A stretch of 64,000 bases of DNA. It comes from Apostichopus japonicus. Lineage: Eukaryota; Echinodermata; Holothuroidea; Aspidochirotida; Stichopodidae. The stretch spans positions 11,511,001 through 11,575,000 of the forward strand of contig NC_092570.1 in the NCBI RefSeq assembly GCF_037975245.1, given 5' to 3'. Below the pieces are notes generated by a model that worked only from the letters and a program-made list of their open reading frames with translations, was not told the DNA's origin and searched no databases. Positions 39,892 through 51,909 of this stretch are shown piece after piece (the stretch's first letter is position 1; each line of letters opens with the position of its first letter). The position numbers were made by a program, and so were the translations under genes.

Positions 39892-41505
39892 CTATTGATC
39901 TGTACCGAATATTCGATTGATCGGGACCGCACATTCGATTGATCGGGGCCGCACATTCCATTGATCGGTACCACACATTCGATTGATCGGTACTGCACAT
40001 TCGATTGATCGGTATCGAACATTCGATTGATCGGTACCGCAAATTCGATTGATCGGTACCGAATATTCGATTGATCGGTACCGAACATTCCATGGATCGG
40101 TACCGCACATTCGATTGATCGGTACCGCACATTCGTTCGATCGATACCGAACATTCGATTGATCGGTACCGAACATTCCATTGATCGATTCCGCACATTC
40201 GTACGATCGGTACCGAAAATTCGATTGATCGGTATCGCACATTCGATTGATCGGTACCGCACATTCTATTGATCTGTACCGAATATTCGATTGATCGGTA
40301 TCGCACATTCGATTGATCGAGACCGCACATTCGATTGATCGGGACCGCACATTCGATTGATCGGGGCCGCATATTCCATTGATAGGTACCGCACATTCGA
40401 TTGATCGATACCGCACATTCGTTCGATCGGTACCGAACATTCTATTGATCGGTATCGCACATTCGATTGATCGGTACCGAACATTCGATTAATCGGTACC
40501 GCACATTCGATAGATCGGTACCGAACATTCGATTTATCGGTACCGCACATTCGATTGATCGGTATCGCACATTCGATTGATCGGTACCGAACATTCGATT
40601 GATCGATACCGCAAATTCGTTCGATCGGTACCGAACATTCTATTGATCGGTACCGAACATTCGATTGATCGGTATCGCACATTCGATTGATCGGTACCGC
40701 ACATTCTATTGATCTGTACCGAATATTCTATTGATCGGGACCGCACATTCGATTGATCGGGGCCGCACATTCCATTGATCGGTACCACACATTCGATTGA
40801 TCGGTACTGCACATTCGATTGATCGGTATCGAACATTCGATTGATCGGTACCGCATATTCGATTGATCGGTACCGAATATTCGATTGATCGGTACCGAAC
40901 ATTCCATGGATCGGTACCGCACATTCGATTGATCGGTACCGCACATTCGTTCGATCGATACCGAACATTCGATTGATCGGTACCGAACATTCCATTGATC
41001 GATTCCGCACATTCGTACGATCGGTACCGAAAATTCGATTGATCGGTATCGCACATTCGATTGATCGGTACCGCACATTCTATTGATCTGTACCGAATAT
41101 TCGATTGATCGGTATCGCACATTCGATTGATCGAGACCGCACATTCGATTGATCGGGACCGCACATTCGATTGATCGGGGCCGCATATTCCATTGATAGG
41201 TACCGCACATTCGATTGATCGATACCGCACATTCGTTCGATCGGTACCGAACATTCTATTGATCGGTATCGCACATTCGATTGATCGGTACCGAACATTC
41301 GATTAATCGGTACCGCACATTCGATAGATCGGTACCGAACATTCGATTGATCGGTACCGCACATTCGATTGATCGGTATCGCACATTCGATTGATCGGTA
41401 CCGAACATTCGATTGATCGATACCGCAAATTCGTTCGATCGGTACCGAACATTCGATTGATCGGTACCGAACATTCGATTGATCGGTATCGCACATTCGA
41501 TTGAT
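39892..41505. repeat. 814-bp tandem doubling, complete
   Basis: 39,892-40,705 is repeated from 40,706 to about 41,505. It is homologous to the doubling at 35,317, so the doubling existed before unit 2 was copied. The tatt variant (gaatattctattg) at the second copy's start is shared with 36,141. Confidence 0.85.
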
Positions 41506-42880
41506 CGGTATCGCACATTCCATTTATCGGTACCGCACATTCTATTAATAGGTACCGCACATTCGATCGATCGGGACCGCACATTCGATTGATCGCGGCC
41601 GCACATTCGATTGATCGGTACCGCACATTCGATTGATAGGTATCGCACATTCGATTGATCGGTATCGCACATTCGATTGCTTGGTACCGTACATTCTATT
41701 GATCGGTATCGAACATTCGATTGATCGCTACCGCACATTCGATTGATCGGTATCGCACATTCCATTGATCGGTATTGCACATTCCATTGATCGGGACCGC
41801 ACATTCGATTGATCGGGGCCGCACATTCCATTGATCGGTACCGAACATTCGATTCATCGGTACTGCACATTCGATTGATCGGTATCGAACATTCGATTGA
41901 TCGGTACCGCAAATTCGATTGATCGGTACCGAATATTCGATTGATCGGTACCGAACATTCCATGGATCGGTACCGCACATTCGATTGATCGGTACCGAAC
42001 ATTCGTTCGATCGATACCGAACATTCGATTGATCGGTACCGAACATTCCATTGATCGATTCCGCACATTCGTACGATCGGTACCGAAAATTCGATTGATC
42101 GGTATCGCACATTCGATTGATCGGTACCGCACATTCTATTGATCTGTACCGAATATTCGATTGATCGGTATCGCACATTCGATTGATCGGTACCGCACAT
42201 TCGATTGATCGGTACCGAACATTCGTTTGATCGGTACCGAACATTCGATTGATCGATACCGCACATTCCATTGTTCGGTACCGCACATTCGATTGATCGG
42301 TACCGCACATTCGATTGATCGGTATCGAACGTTCGATTGAAGGGTACCGCACATTCGATTGATCGCTACCGAACATTCGATTGATCGGTACCGCACATTC
42401 GATTGATCGGTACCGAACATTCCATTGATCGGTACCGCACATTCGTTTGATCGGTAGCGAACATTCGATTGATCGGTACCGCACATTCGATTGATCGGTA
42501 CCGAACATTCGATTGATCGGTACCGCACATTCGTTCGATCGGTACTGCACATTCGATTGATCGAGACCGAACATTCGATTGATCGGTACCGAACATTCCA
42601 TTGATCGATACCGCACATTCGTACGATCGGTACCGAAAATTCGATTGATCGGTATCGCACATTGGATTGATCGGTACCGCACATTCGATTGATCGGTATC
42701 GAACGTTCGATTGAAGGGTACCGCACATTCGATTGATCGGTAGCGAACATTCCATTGATCGGTACCGCACATTCGTTTGATCGGTAGCGAACATTCGATT
42801 GATCGGTACCGCACATTCGATTGATCGGTATCGAACATTCGATTGATCGGTACCGAACATTCGATTGATCGGTACCGAAC
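41506..42880. repeat. B-to-D transition segment
   Basis: The first part repeats family B variants (gcggccgc near 41595, attgcttgg near 41678), and 41,303-41,650 matches 11,509-11,856 and 15,209-15,556. From about 42,200 new variants appear that characterise family D (gaacattcgtttg, gaacgttcgattgaaggg followed by single monomers). No gene seen. Confidence 0.7.
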
Positions 42881-43144
42881 ATTCCATTGTTCGGTACCGC
42901 ACATTCGATTGATCGAGACCGCACATTCGATTGATCGGGACCGCACATTCGATTGATCGGGGCCCCATATTCCATTGATAGGTACCGAACATTCGATTGA
43001 TTGGTAGCGAACATTCCATTGTTCGGTACCGCACATTCGATTGATCGAGACCGCACATTCGATTGATCGGGACCGCACATTCGATTGATCGGGGCCCCAT
43101 ATTCCATTGATAGGTACCGAACATTCGATTGATTGGTAGCGAAC
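42881..43144. repeat. 132-bp (6-monomer) tandem duplication
   Basis: 42,881-43,012 is repeated as 43,013-43,144, including the ggggccccatattcc and gattggtagc monomers. The related copy at 44.5 kb has a single version, so this is a private duplication. Confidence 0.88.
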
Positions 43145-44278
43145 ATTCCATTGATCGGTACCGCACATTCGATTGATCGGTACCGAACATTCGATTGATC
43201 GGTACAGCACATTCGTTCGATCGGTACTGCACATTCGATTGATCGAGACCGAACATTCGATTGATCGGTACCGAACATTCCGTTGATCGATACCGCACAT
43301 TCGTACGATCGGTACCGAAAATTCGATTGATCGGTATCGCACATTCGATTGATCTGTACCGCACATTCGATTGATCGGTATCGAACGTTCGATTGAAGGG
43401 TACCGCACATTCGATTGATCGGTACCGAACATTCGATTGATCGGTACCGCACATTCGATTGATCGGTACCGAACATTCCATTGATCGGTACCGCACATTC
43501 GTTTGATCGGTAGCGAACATTCGATTGATCGGTACCGCACATTCGATTGATCGGTATCGAACATTCGATTGATCGGTACCGCACATTCGTTCGATCGGTA
43601 CTGCACATTCGATTGATCGGGACCGAACATTCGATTGATCGGTACCGCACATTCGATTGATCGGTAGCGAACGTTCGATTGATCGGTACCGCACATTCGA
43701 TTGATCGGTACCGAACGTTCGATTGATCGGAATCGAACATTCGATTGAAGGGTACCGCACATTCGATTGATCGGTACAGAACATTCGATTGATCGGTACC
43801 GCAAATTCAATTGATCGGTAACGAACATACGATTGATCGGTACCGCACATTCGATTGATCGGTACAGAACATTCGATTGATCGATACCGAACATTCGATT
43901 GATCGGGACCGCACATTCGATTGATCGGGGCCGCACATTCCATTGATCGGTACCGAACGTTCCATTGATCGGTACCGAACGTTCGAATGATCGGTATCGA
44001 ACATTCGATTGATCGGGAACGCTCATTCGATTGATCGGTACCGCACATTCGATTGATCGGGGCCGCACATTCATTGATCGGTACCACACATTCGATTGAT
44101 CGGTACTGCACATTCGATTGATCGGGACCGCACATTCGATTGATCGGTACCGTTCATTCTATTGATCGGTATCGAACATTCGATTGATCGGTACCGCACA
44201 TTCGATTGATCAGTATCGCACATTCCATTGATCGGTATTGCACATTCGATTGATCGGGACCGCACATTCGATTGATCG
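43014..44278. repeat. HOR family D, 1,495-bp-spaced pair, copy 1
   Basis: It is repeated at 44,509-45,773, offset 1,495 (68 x 22 - 1). The missing base is the 21-bp monomer at 44068, the first in the window. After 44,278 the sequence skips ten monomers that copy 2 keeps. Confidence 0.82.
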
Positions 44279-46788
44279 GTACCGAACATTCCATTGATCG
44301 ATTCCGCACATTCGTACGATCGGTACCGAAAATTCGATTGATCGGTATCGCACATTCGATTGATCGGTACCGCACATTCTATTGATCTGTACCGAATATT
44401 CGATTGATCGGTATCGCACATTCGATTGATCGGTACCGCACATTCTATTGATCGGTACCGAACATTCGTTTGATCGGTACCGAACATTCGATTGATCGGT
44501 ACCGCACATTCCATTGTTCGGTACCGCACATTCGATTGATCGAGACCGCACATTCGATTGATCGGGACCGCACATTCGATTGATCGGGGCCCCATATTCC
44601 ATTGATAGGTACCGAACATTCGATTGATCGGTAGCGAACATTCCATTGATCGGTACCGCACTTTCGATTGATCGGTACCGAACATTCGATTGATCGGTAC
44701 AGCACATTCGTTCGATCGGTACTGCACATTCGATTGATCGAGACCGAACATTCGATTGATCGGTACCGAACATTCCGTTGATCGATACCGCACATTCGTA
44801 CGATCGGTACCGAAAATTCGATTGATCGGTATCGCACATTCGATTGTTCTGTACCGCACATTCGATTGATCGGTATCGAACGTTCGATTGAAGGGTACCG
44901 CACATTCGATTGATCGGTACCGAACATTCGATTGATCGGTACCGCACATTCGATTGATCGGTACCGAACATTCCATTGATCGGTACCGCACATTCGTTTG
45001 ATCGGTAGCGAACATTCGATTGATCGGTACCGCACATTCGATTGATCGGTATCGAACATTCGATTGATCGGTACCGCACATTCGTTCGATCGGTACTGCA
45101 CATTCGATTGATCGGGACCGAACATTCGATTGATCGGTACCGCACATTCGATTGATCGGTAGCGAACGTTCGATTGATCGGTACCGCACATTCGATTGAT
45201 CGGTACCGAACGTTCGATTGATCGGAATCGAACATTCGATTGAAGGGTACCGCACATTCGATTGATCGGTACAGAACATTCGATTGATCGGTACCGCAAA
45301 TTCAATTGATCGGTAACGAACATACGATTGATCGGTACCGCACATTCGATTGATCGGTACAGAACATTCGATTGATCGATACCGAACATTCGATTGATCG
45401 GGACCGCACATTCGATTGATCGGGGCCGCACATTCCATTGATCGGTACCGAACGTTCCATTGATCGGTACCGAACGTTCGAATGATCGGTATCGAACATT
45501 CGATTGATCGGGAACGCTCATTCGATTGATCGGTACCGCACATTCGATTGATCGGGGCCGCACATTCATTGATCGGTACCACACATTCGATTGATCGGTA
45601 CTGCACATTCGATTGATCGGGACCGCACATTCGATTGATCGGTACCGTACATTCTATTGATCGGTATCGAACATTCGATTGATCGGTACCGCACATTCGA
45701 TTGATCAGTATCGCACATTCCATTGATCGGTATTGCACATTCGATTGATCGGGACCGCACATTCGATTGATCGGGGCCGCACATTCCATTGATCGGTACC
45801 ACACATTCGATTGATCGGTACTGCACATTCGATTGATCGGTATCGAACATTCGATTGATCGGTACCGCAAATTCGATTGATCGGTACCGAATATTCGATT
45901 GATCGGTACCGAACATTCCATGGATCGGCACCGCACATTCGATTGATCGGTACCGCACATTCGTTCGATCGATACCGAACATTCGATTGATCGGTACCGA
46001 ACATTCCATTGATCGATTCCGCACATTCGTACGATCGGTACCGTAAATTCGATTGATCGGTATCGCACATTCGATTGATCGGTACCGCACATTCTATTGA
46101 TCTGTACCGAATATTCGATTGATCGGTATCGCACATTCGATTGATCGGTACCGCACATTCTATTGATCGGTACCGAACATTCGTTTGATCGGTACCGAAC
46201 ATTCGATTGATCGGTACCGCACATTCCATTGTTCGGTACCGCACATTCGATTGATCGAGACCGCACATTCGATTGATCGGGAGCGTACATTCGATTGATC
46301 GGTACAGAACATTCGATTGATCGGTACCGCACATTCGATAGATCGGTATTTCACATACGATTGACCGGTACCGCACATTCGTTCGATCGGTACTGCACAT
46401 TCGATTGATCGGTACCGAACATTCGATTGATCGGTACCGCACAATCGATTGATCGGTACCGAACATTCGATTGATCGGGACCGCACATTCGATTGACCGG
46501 GGCCGCACATTCCATTGATCGGTACCGAAAGTTCGATTGATCGGTACCGAACATTCGATTGATCGGGACCGCACATTCGTTCGATCGGTACTGCACATTC
46601 GATTGATCGAGACCGAACATTCGATTGATCGGTACCGAACATTCCATTGATCGATACCGCACATTCGTACGATCGGTACCGAAAATTCGATTGATCGGTA
46701 TCGCACATTGGATTGATCGGTACCGCACATTCGATCGATCGGTATCGAACGTTCGATTGAAGGGTACCGCACATTCGATTGATCGGTA
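44232..46788. repeat. HOR family D, 3,583-bp-spaced pair, copy 1
   Basis: About 2,557 bp is repeated at 47,815-50,371. The offset 3,583 equals 163 x 22 - 3, matching the three 21-bp monomers in one period. The end contains gatagatcggtatttcacatacg (split here as gatagatcgg and tatttcacatacg). Confidence 0.82.
44509..45773. repeat. HOR family D, 1,495-bp-spaced pair, copy 2
   Basis: It is homologous to 43,014-44,278. It lies inside the larger 44,232-46,788 block, which is itself copied 3,583 bp downstream. Confidence 0.82.
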
Positions 46789-47275
46789 CCGCACATTCGA
46801 TTGATCGGGACCGCACATTCGATTGATCGGGGCCGCACATTCATTGATCGGTACCACACATTCGATTGATCGGTACTGCCCATTCGATTGATCGGTATTG
46901 CACATTCGATTGATCGGGACCGCACATTCGATTGATCGGTACCGAACATTCCATTGATCGATTCCGCACATTCGTACGATCGGTACCGAAAATTCGATTG
47001 ATCGGTATCGCACATTCGATTGATCGGTACCGCACATTCTATTGATCTGTACCGAATATTCGATTGATCGGTATCGCACATTCGATTGATCGGTACCGCA
47101 CATTCTATTGATCGGTACCGAACATTCGTTTGATCGGTACCGAACATTCGATTGATCGGTACCGCACATTCCATTGTTCGGTACCGCACATTCGATTGAT
47201 CGAGACCGCACATTCGATTGATCGGGACCGCACATTCGATTGATCGGGGCCCCATATTCCATTGATAGGTACCGA
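46353..47275. repeat. 923-bp tandem duplication, copy 1
   Basis: The copy is 42 x 22 - 1 bp, carrying one 21-bp monomer (46838). It is followed directly by copy 2 at 47,276. Confidence 0.88.
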
Positions 47276-48198
47276 ACATACGATTGACCGGTACCGCACA
47301 TTCGTTCGATCGGTACTGCACATTCGATTGATCGGTACCGAACATTCGATTGATCGGTACCGCACAATCGATTGATCGGTACCGAACATTCGATTGATCG
47401 GGACCGCACATTCGATTGACCGGGGCCGCACATTCCATTGATCGGTACCGAAAGTTCGATTGATCGGTACCGAACATTCGATTGATCGGGACCGCACATT
47501 CGTTCGATCGGTACTGCACATTCGATTGATCGAGACCGAACATTCGATTGATCGGTACCGAACATTCCATTGATCGATACCGCACATTCGTACGATCGGT
47601 ACCGAAAATTCGATTGATCGGTATCGCACATTGGATTGATCGGTACCGCACATTCGATCGATCGGTATCGAACGTTCGATTGAAGGGTACCAAACATTCG
47701 ATTGATCGGTACCGCACATTCGATTGATCGGGACCGCACATTCGATTGATCGGGGCCGCACATTCATTGATCGGTACCACACATTCGATTGATCGGTACT
47801 GCCCATTCGATTGATCGGTATTGCACATTCGATTGATCGGGACCGCACATTCGATTGATCGGTACCGAACATTCCATTGATCGATTCCGCACATTCGTAC
47901 GATCGGTACCGAAAATTCGATTGATCGGTATCGCACATTCGATTGATCGGTACCGCACATTCTATTGATCTGTACCGAATATTCGATTGATCGGTATCGC
48001 ACATTCGATTGATCGGTACCGCACATTCTATTGATCGGTACCGAACATTCGTTTGATCGGTACCGAACATTCGATTGATCGGTACCGCACATTCCATTGT
48101 TCGGTACCGCACATTCGATTGATCGAGACCGCACATTCGATTGATCGGGACCGCACATTCGATTGATCGGGGCCCCATATTCCATTGATAGGTACCGA
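47276..48198. repeat. 923-bp tandem duplication, copy 2
   Basis: It begins at a chimeric monomer that joins gataggtaccga to acatacgattgaccgg. A difference was seen near 47,692 (aagggtaccaaac against aagggtaccgcac). The duplication separates the two 3,583-bp-spaced blocks. Confidence 0.88.
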
Positions 48199-50371
48199 AC
48201 ATTCGATTGATCGGTAGCGAACATTCCATTGATCGGTACCGCACATTCGATTGATCGGTACCGAACATTCGATTGATCGGTACAGCACATTCGTTCGATC
48301 GGTACTGCACATTCGATTGATCGAGACCGAACATTCGATTGATCGGTACCGAACATTCCGTTGATCGATACCGCACATTCGTACGATCGGTACCGAAAAT
48401 TCGATTGATCGGTATCGCACATTCGATTGATCTGTACCGCACATTCGATTGATCGGTATCGAACGTTCGATTGAAGGGTACCGCACATTCGATTGATCGG
48501 TACCGAACATTCGATTGATCGGTACCGCACATTCGATTGATCGGTACCGAACATTCCATTGATCGGTACCGCACATTCGTTTGATCGGTAGCGAACATTC
48601 GATTGATCGGTACCGCACATTCGATTGATCGGTATCGAACATTCGATTGATCGGTACCGCACATTCGTTCGATCGGTACTGCACATTCGATTGATCGGGA
48701 CCGAACATTCGATTGATCGGTACCGCACATTCGATTGATCGGTACCGAACGTTCGATTGATCGGTACCGCACATTCGATTGATCGGTACCGAACGTTCGA
48801 TTGATCGGAATCGAACATTCGATTGAAGGGTACCGCACATTCGATTGATCGGTACAGAACATTCGATTGATCGGTACCGCAAATTCAATTGATCGGTAAC
48901 GAACATACGATTGATCGGTACCGCACATTCGATTGATCGGTACAGAACATTCGATTGATCGATACCGAACATTCGATTGATCGGGACCGCACATTCGATT
49001 GATCGGGGCCGCACATTCCATTGATCGGTACCGAACGTTCCATTGATCGGTACCGAACGTTCGAATGATCGGTATCGAACATTCGATTGATCGGGAACGC
49101 TCATTCGATTGATCGGTACCGCACATTCGATTGATCGGGGCCGCACATTCATTGATCGGTACCACACATTCGATTGATCGGTACTGCACATTCGATTGAT
49201 CGGGACCGCACATTCGATTGATCGGTACCGTACATTCTATTGATCGGTATCGAACATTCGATTGATCGGTACCGCACATTCGATTGATCAGTATCGCACA
49301 TTCCATTGATCGGTATTGCACATTCGATTGATCGGGACCGCACATTCGATTGATCGGGGCCGCACATTCCATTGATCGGTACCACACATTCGATTGATCG
49401 GTACTGCACATTCGATTGATCGGTATCGAACATTCGATTGATCGGTACCGCAAATTCGATTGATCGGTACCGAATATTCGATTGATCGGTACCGAACATT
49501 CCATGGATCGGCACCGCACATTCGATTGATCGGTACCGCACATTCGTTCGATCGATACCGAACATTCGATTGATCGGTACCGAACATTCCATTGATCGAT
49601 TCCGCACATTCGTACGATCGGTACCGTAAATTCGATTGATCGGTATCGCACATTCGATTGATCGGTACCGCACATTCTATTGATCTGTACCGAATATTCG
49701 ATTGATCGGTATCGCACATTCGATTGATCGGTACCGCACATTCTATTGATCGGTACCGAACATTCGTTTGATCGGTACCGAACATTCGATTGATCGGTAC
49801 CGCACATTCCATTGTTCGGTACCGCACATTCGATTGATCGAGACCGCACATTCGATTGATCGGGAGCGTACATTCGATTGATCGGTACAGAACATTCGAT
49901 TGATCGGTACCGCACATTCGATAGATCGGTATTTCACATACGATTGACCGGTACCGCACATTCGTTCGATCGGTACTGCACATTCGATTGATCGGTACCG
50001 AACATTCGATTGATCGGTACCGCACAATCGATTGATCGGTACCGAACATTCGATTGATCGGGACCGCACATTCGATTGACCGGGGCCGCACATTCCATTG
50101 ATCGGTACCGAAAGTTCGATTGATCGGTACCGAACATTCGATTGATCGGGACCGCACATTCGTTCGATCGGTACTGCACATTCGATTGATCGAGACCGAA
50201 CATTCGATTGATCGGTACCGAACATTCCATTGATCGATACCGCACATTCGTACGATCGGTACCGAAAATTCGATTGATCGGTATCGCACATTGGATTGAT
50301 CGGTACCGCACATTCGATCGATCGGTATCGAACGTTCGATTGAAGGGTACCGCACATTCGATTGATCGGTA
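47815..50371. repeat. HOR family D, 3,583-bp-spaced pair, copy 2
   Basis: It matches 44,232-46,788 to about 50,371, where copy 1 goes on to ggtaccgcac and this copy to ggtagcgaac. Confidence 0.82.
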
Positions 50372-50640
50372 GCGAACATTCCATTGATCGGTACCGCACA
50401 TTCGTTTGATCGGTAGCGAACATTCGATTGATCGGTACCGCACATTCGATTGATCGGTACTGCACATTCGATTGATCGGTATCGCACATTCGTTCGATCG
50501 GTACTGCACATTCGATTGATCGGTATCGAACGTTCGATTGAAGGGTACCGCACATTCGATTGATCGCTACCGAACATTCGATTGATCGGTACCGCACATT
50601 CGATTGATCGGTACCGAACATTCCATTGATCGGTACCGCA

Positions 50641-50816
50641 CATTCGTTTGATCGGTAGCGAACATTCGATTGATCGGTACCGCACATTCGATTGATCGGT
50701 ACCGAACATTCGAATGATCGGTACCGCACATTCGTTTGATCGGTAGCGAACATTCGATTGATCGGTACCGCACATTCGATTGATCGGTACCGAACATTCG
50801 AATGATCGGTACCGCA
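50641..50816. repeat. 88-bp (4-monomer) tandem duplication
   Basis: The order cattcgtttg, tagcgaac, accgcac, cattcgaatg occurs at 50,641 and again at 50,729. Confidence 0.85.
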
Positions 50817-51909
50817 CAACCGTTCGATCGGTACTGCACATTCGATTGATCGAGACCGAACATTCGATTGATCGGTACCGCACAATCGATTGATCGGTAC
50901 CGAACATTCGATTGATCGGTATCGCACATTCGATTGATCGGTACCGAACGTTCGATTGATCGGAATCGAACATTCGAGTGAAGGGTACCGCACATTCGAT
51001 TGATCGGTACCGAACATTCGATTGATCGGTACCGCAAATTCAATTGATCGGTACCGAACATACGATTGATCGGTACCGCACATTCGATTGATCGGTACAG
51101 AACATTCGATTGATCGGTACCGCACATTCGATAGATCGGTATTTCACATACGATTGACCGGTACCGCACATTCGTTCGATCGGTACTGCACATTCGATTG
51201 ATCGGTATCGCACATTCGATTGATCGGTATCGCACATTCCATTTATCGGTTCCGCACATTCTATTGATAGGTACCGCACATTCGATCGATCGGGACCGCA
51301 CATTCGATTGATCGCGGCCGCACATCCGATTGATCGGTACCGCACATTCGATTGATAGGTATCGCACATTCGATTGATCGGTATCGCACATTCGATTGCT
51401 TGGTACCGTACATTCTATTGATCGGTATCGAACATTCGATTGATCGGTACCGCACATTCGATTGATCGGTATCGCACATTCCATTGATCGGTATTGCACA
51501 TTCGATTGATCGGGACCGCACATTCGATTGATCGGGGCCGCACATTCAATTGATCGGTACCAAACATTCGATTGATCGGTACTGCACATTCGATTGATCG
51601 GTATCGAACATTCGATTGATCGGTACCGCAAATTCGATTGATCGGTATCGAATATTCGATTGATCGGTACCGAACATTCCATGGATCGGTACCGCACATT
51701 CGATTGATCGGTACCGCACATTCGTTCGATCGATACCGAACATTCGATTGATCGGTACCGAACATTCCATTGATCGATTCCGCACATTCGTACGATCGGT
51801 ACCGAAAATTCGATTGATCGGTATCGCACATTCGATTGATCGGTACCGCACATTCTATTGATCTGTACCGAATATTCGATTGATCGGTATCGCACATTCG
51901 ATTGATCGG
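50817..51909. repeat. Mixed D/B segment
   Basis: D-type monomers run to about 51,230. Then a family B stretch follows (tatcggttccgc near 51,245, gcggccgc near 51,314, attgcttgg near 51,398, the accaaac variant near 51,560, catggatcgg near 51,680). It shows B material re-entering the D region. No gene seen. Confidence 0.7.

Larger units (their letters stand above)
36697..41270. repeat. 5,785-bp HOR, unit 2 (shortened to 4,574 bp)
   Basis: This is colinear with unit 1 at offsets 5,785, then 4,707, then 4,575. The reductions are 1,078 bp (49 monomers, opposite 32,323-33,400), 66 bp (opposite about 33,839-33,904) and 66 bp (opposite about 34,638-34,703). All are whole monomers. It keeps the 21-bp monomer (37491), the divergent cluster (38,458) and the 814-bp doubling (39,892). 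Confidence 0.85.

Noticed and set aside
45705-48818. 1,037-codon minus-strand frame, overlapped by one of 936 codons at 47,105-49,915
   Set aside because: Two long overlapping frames with the same 22-residue period on the same strand are expected from a stop-free 22-bp satellite, not from two genes.
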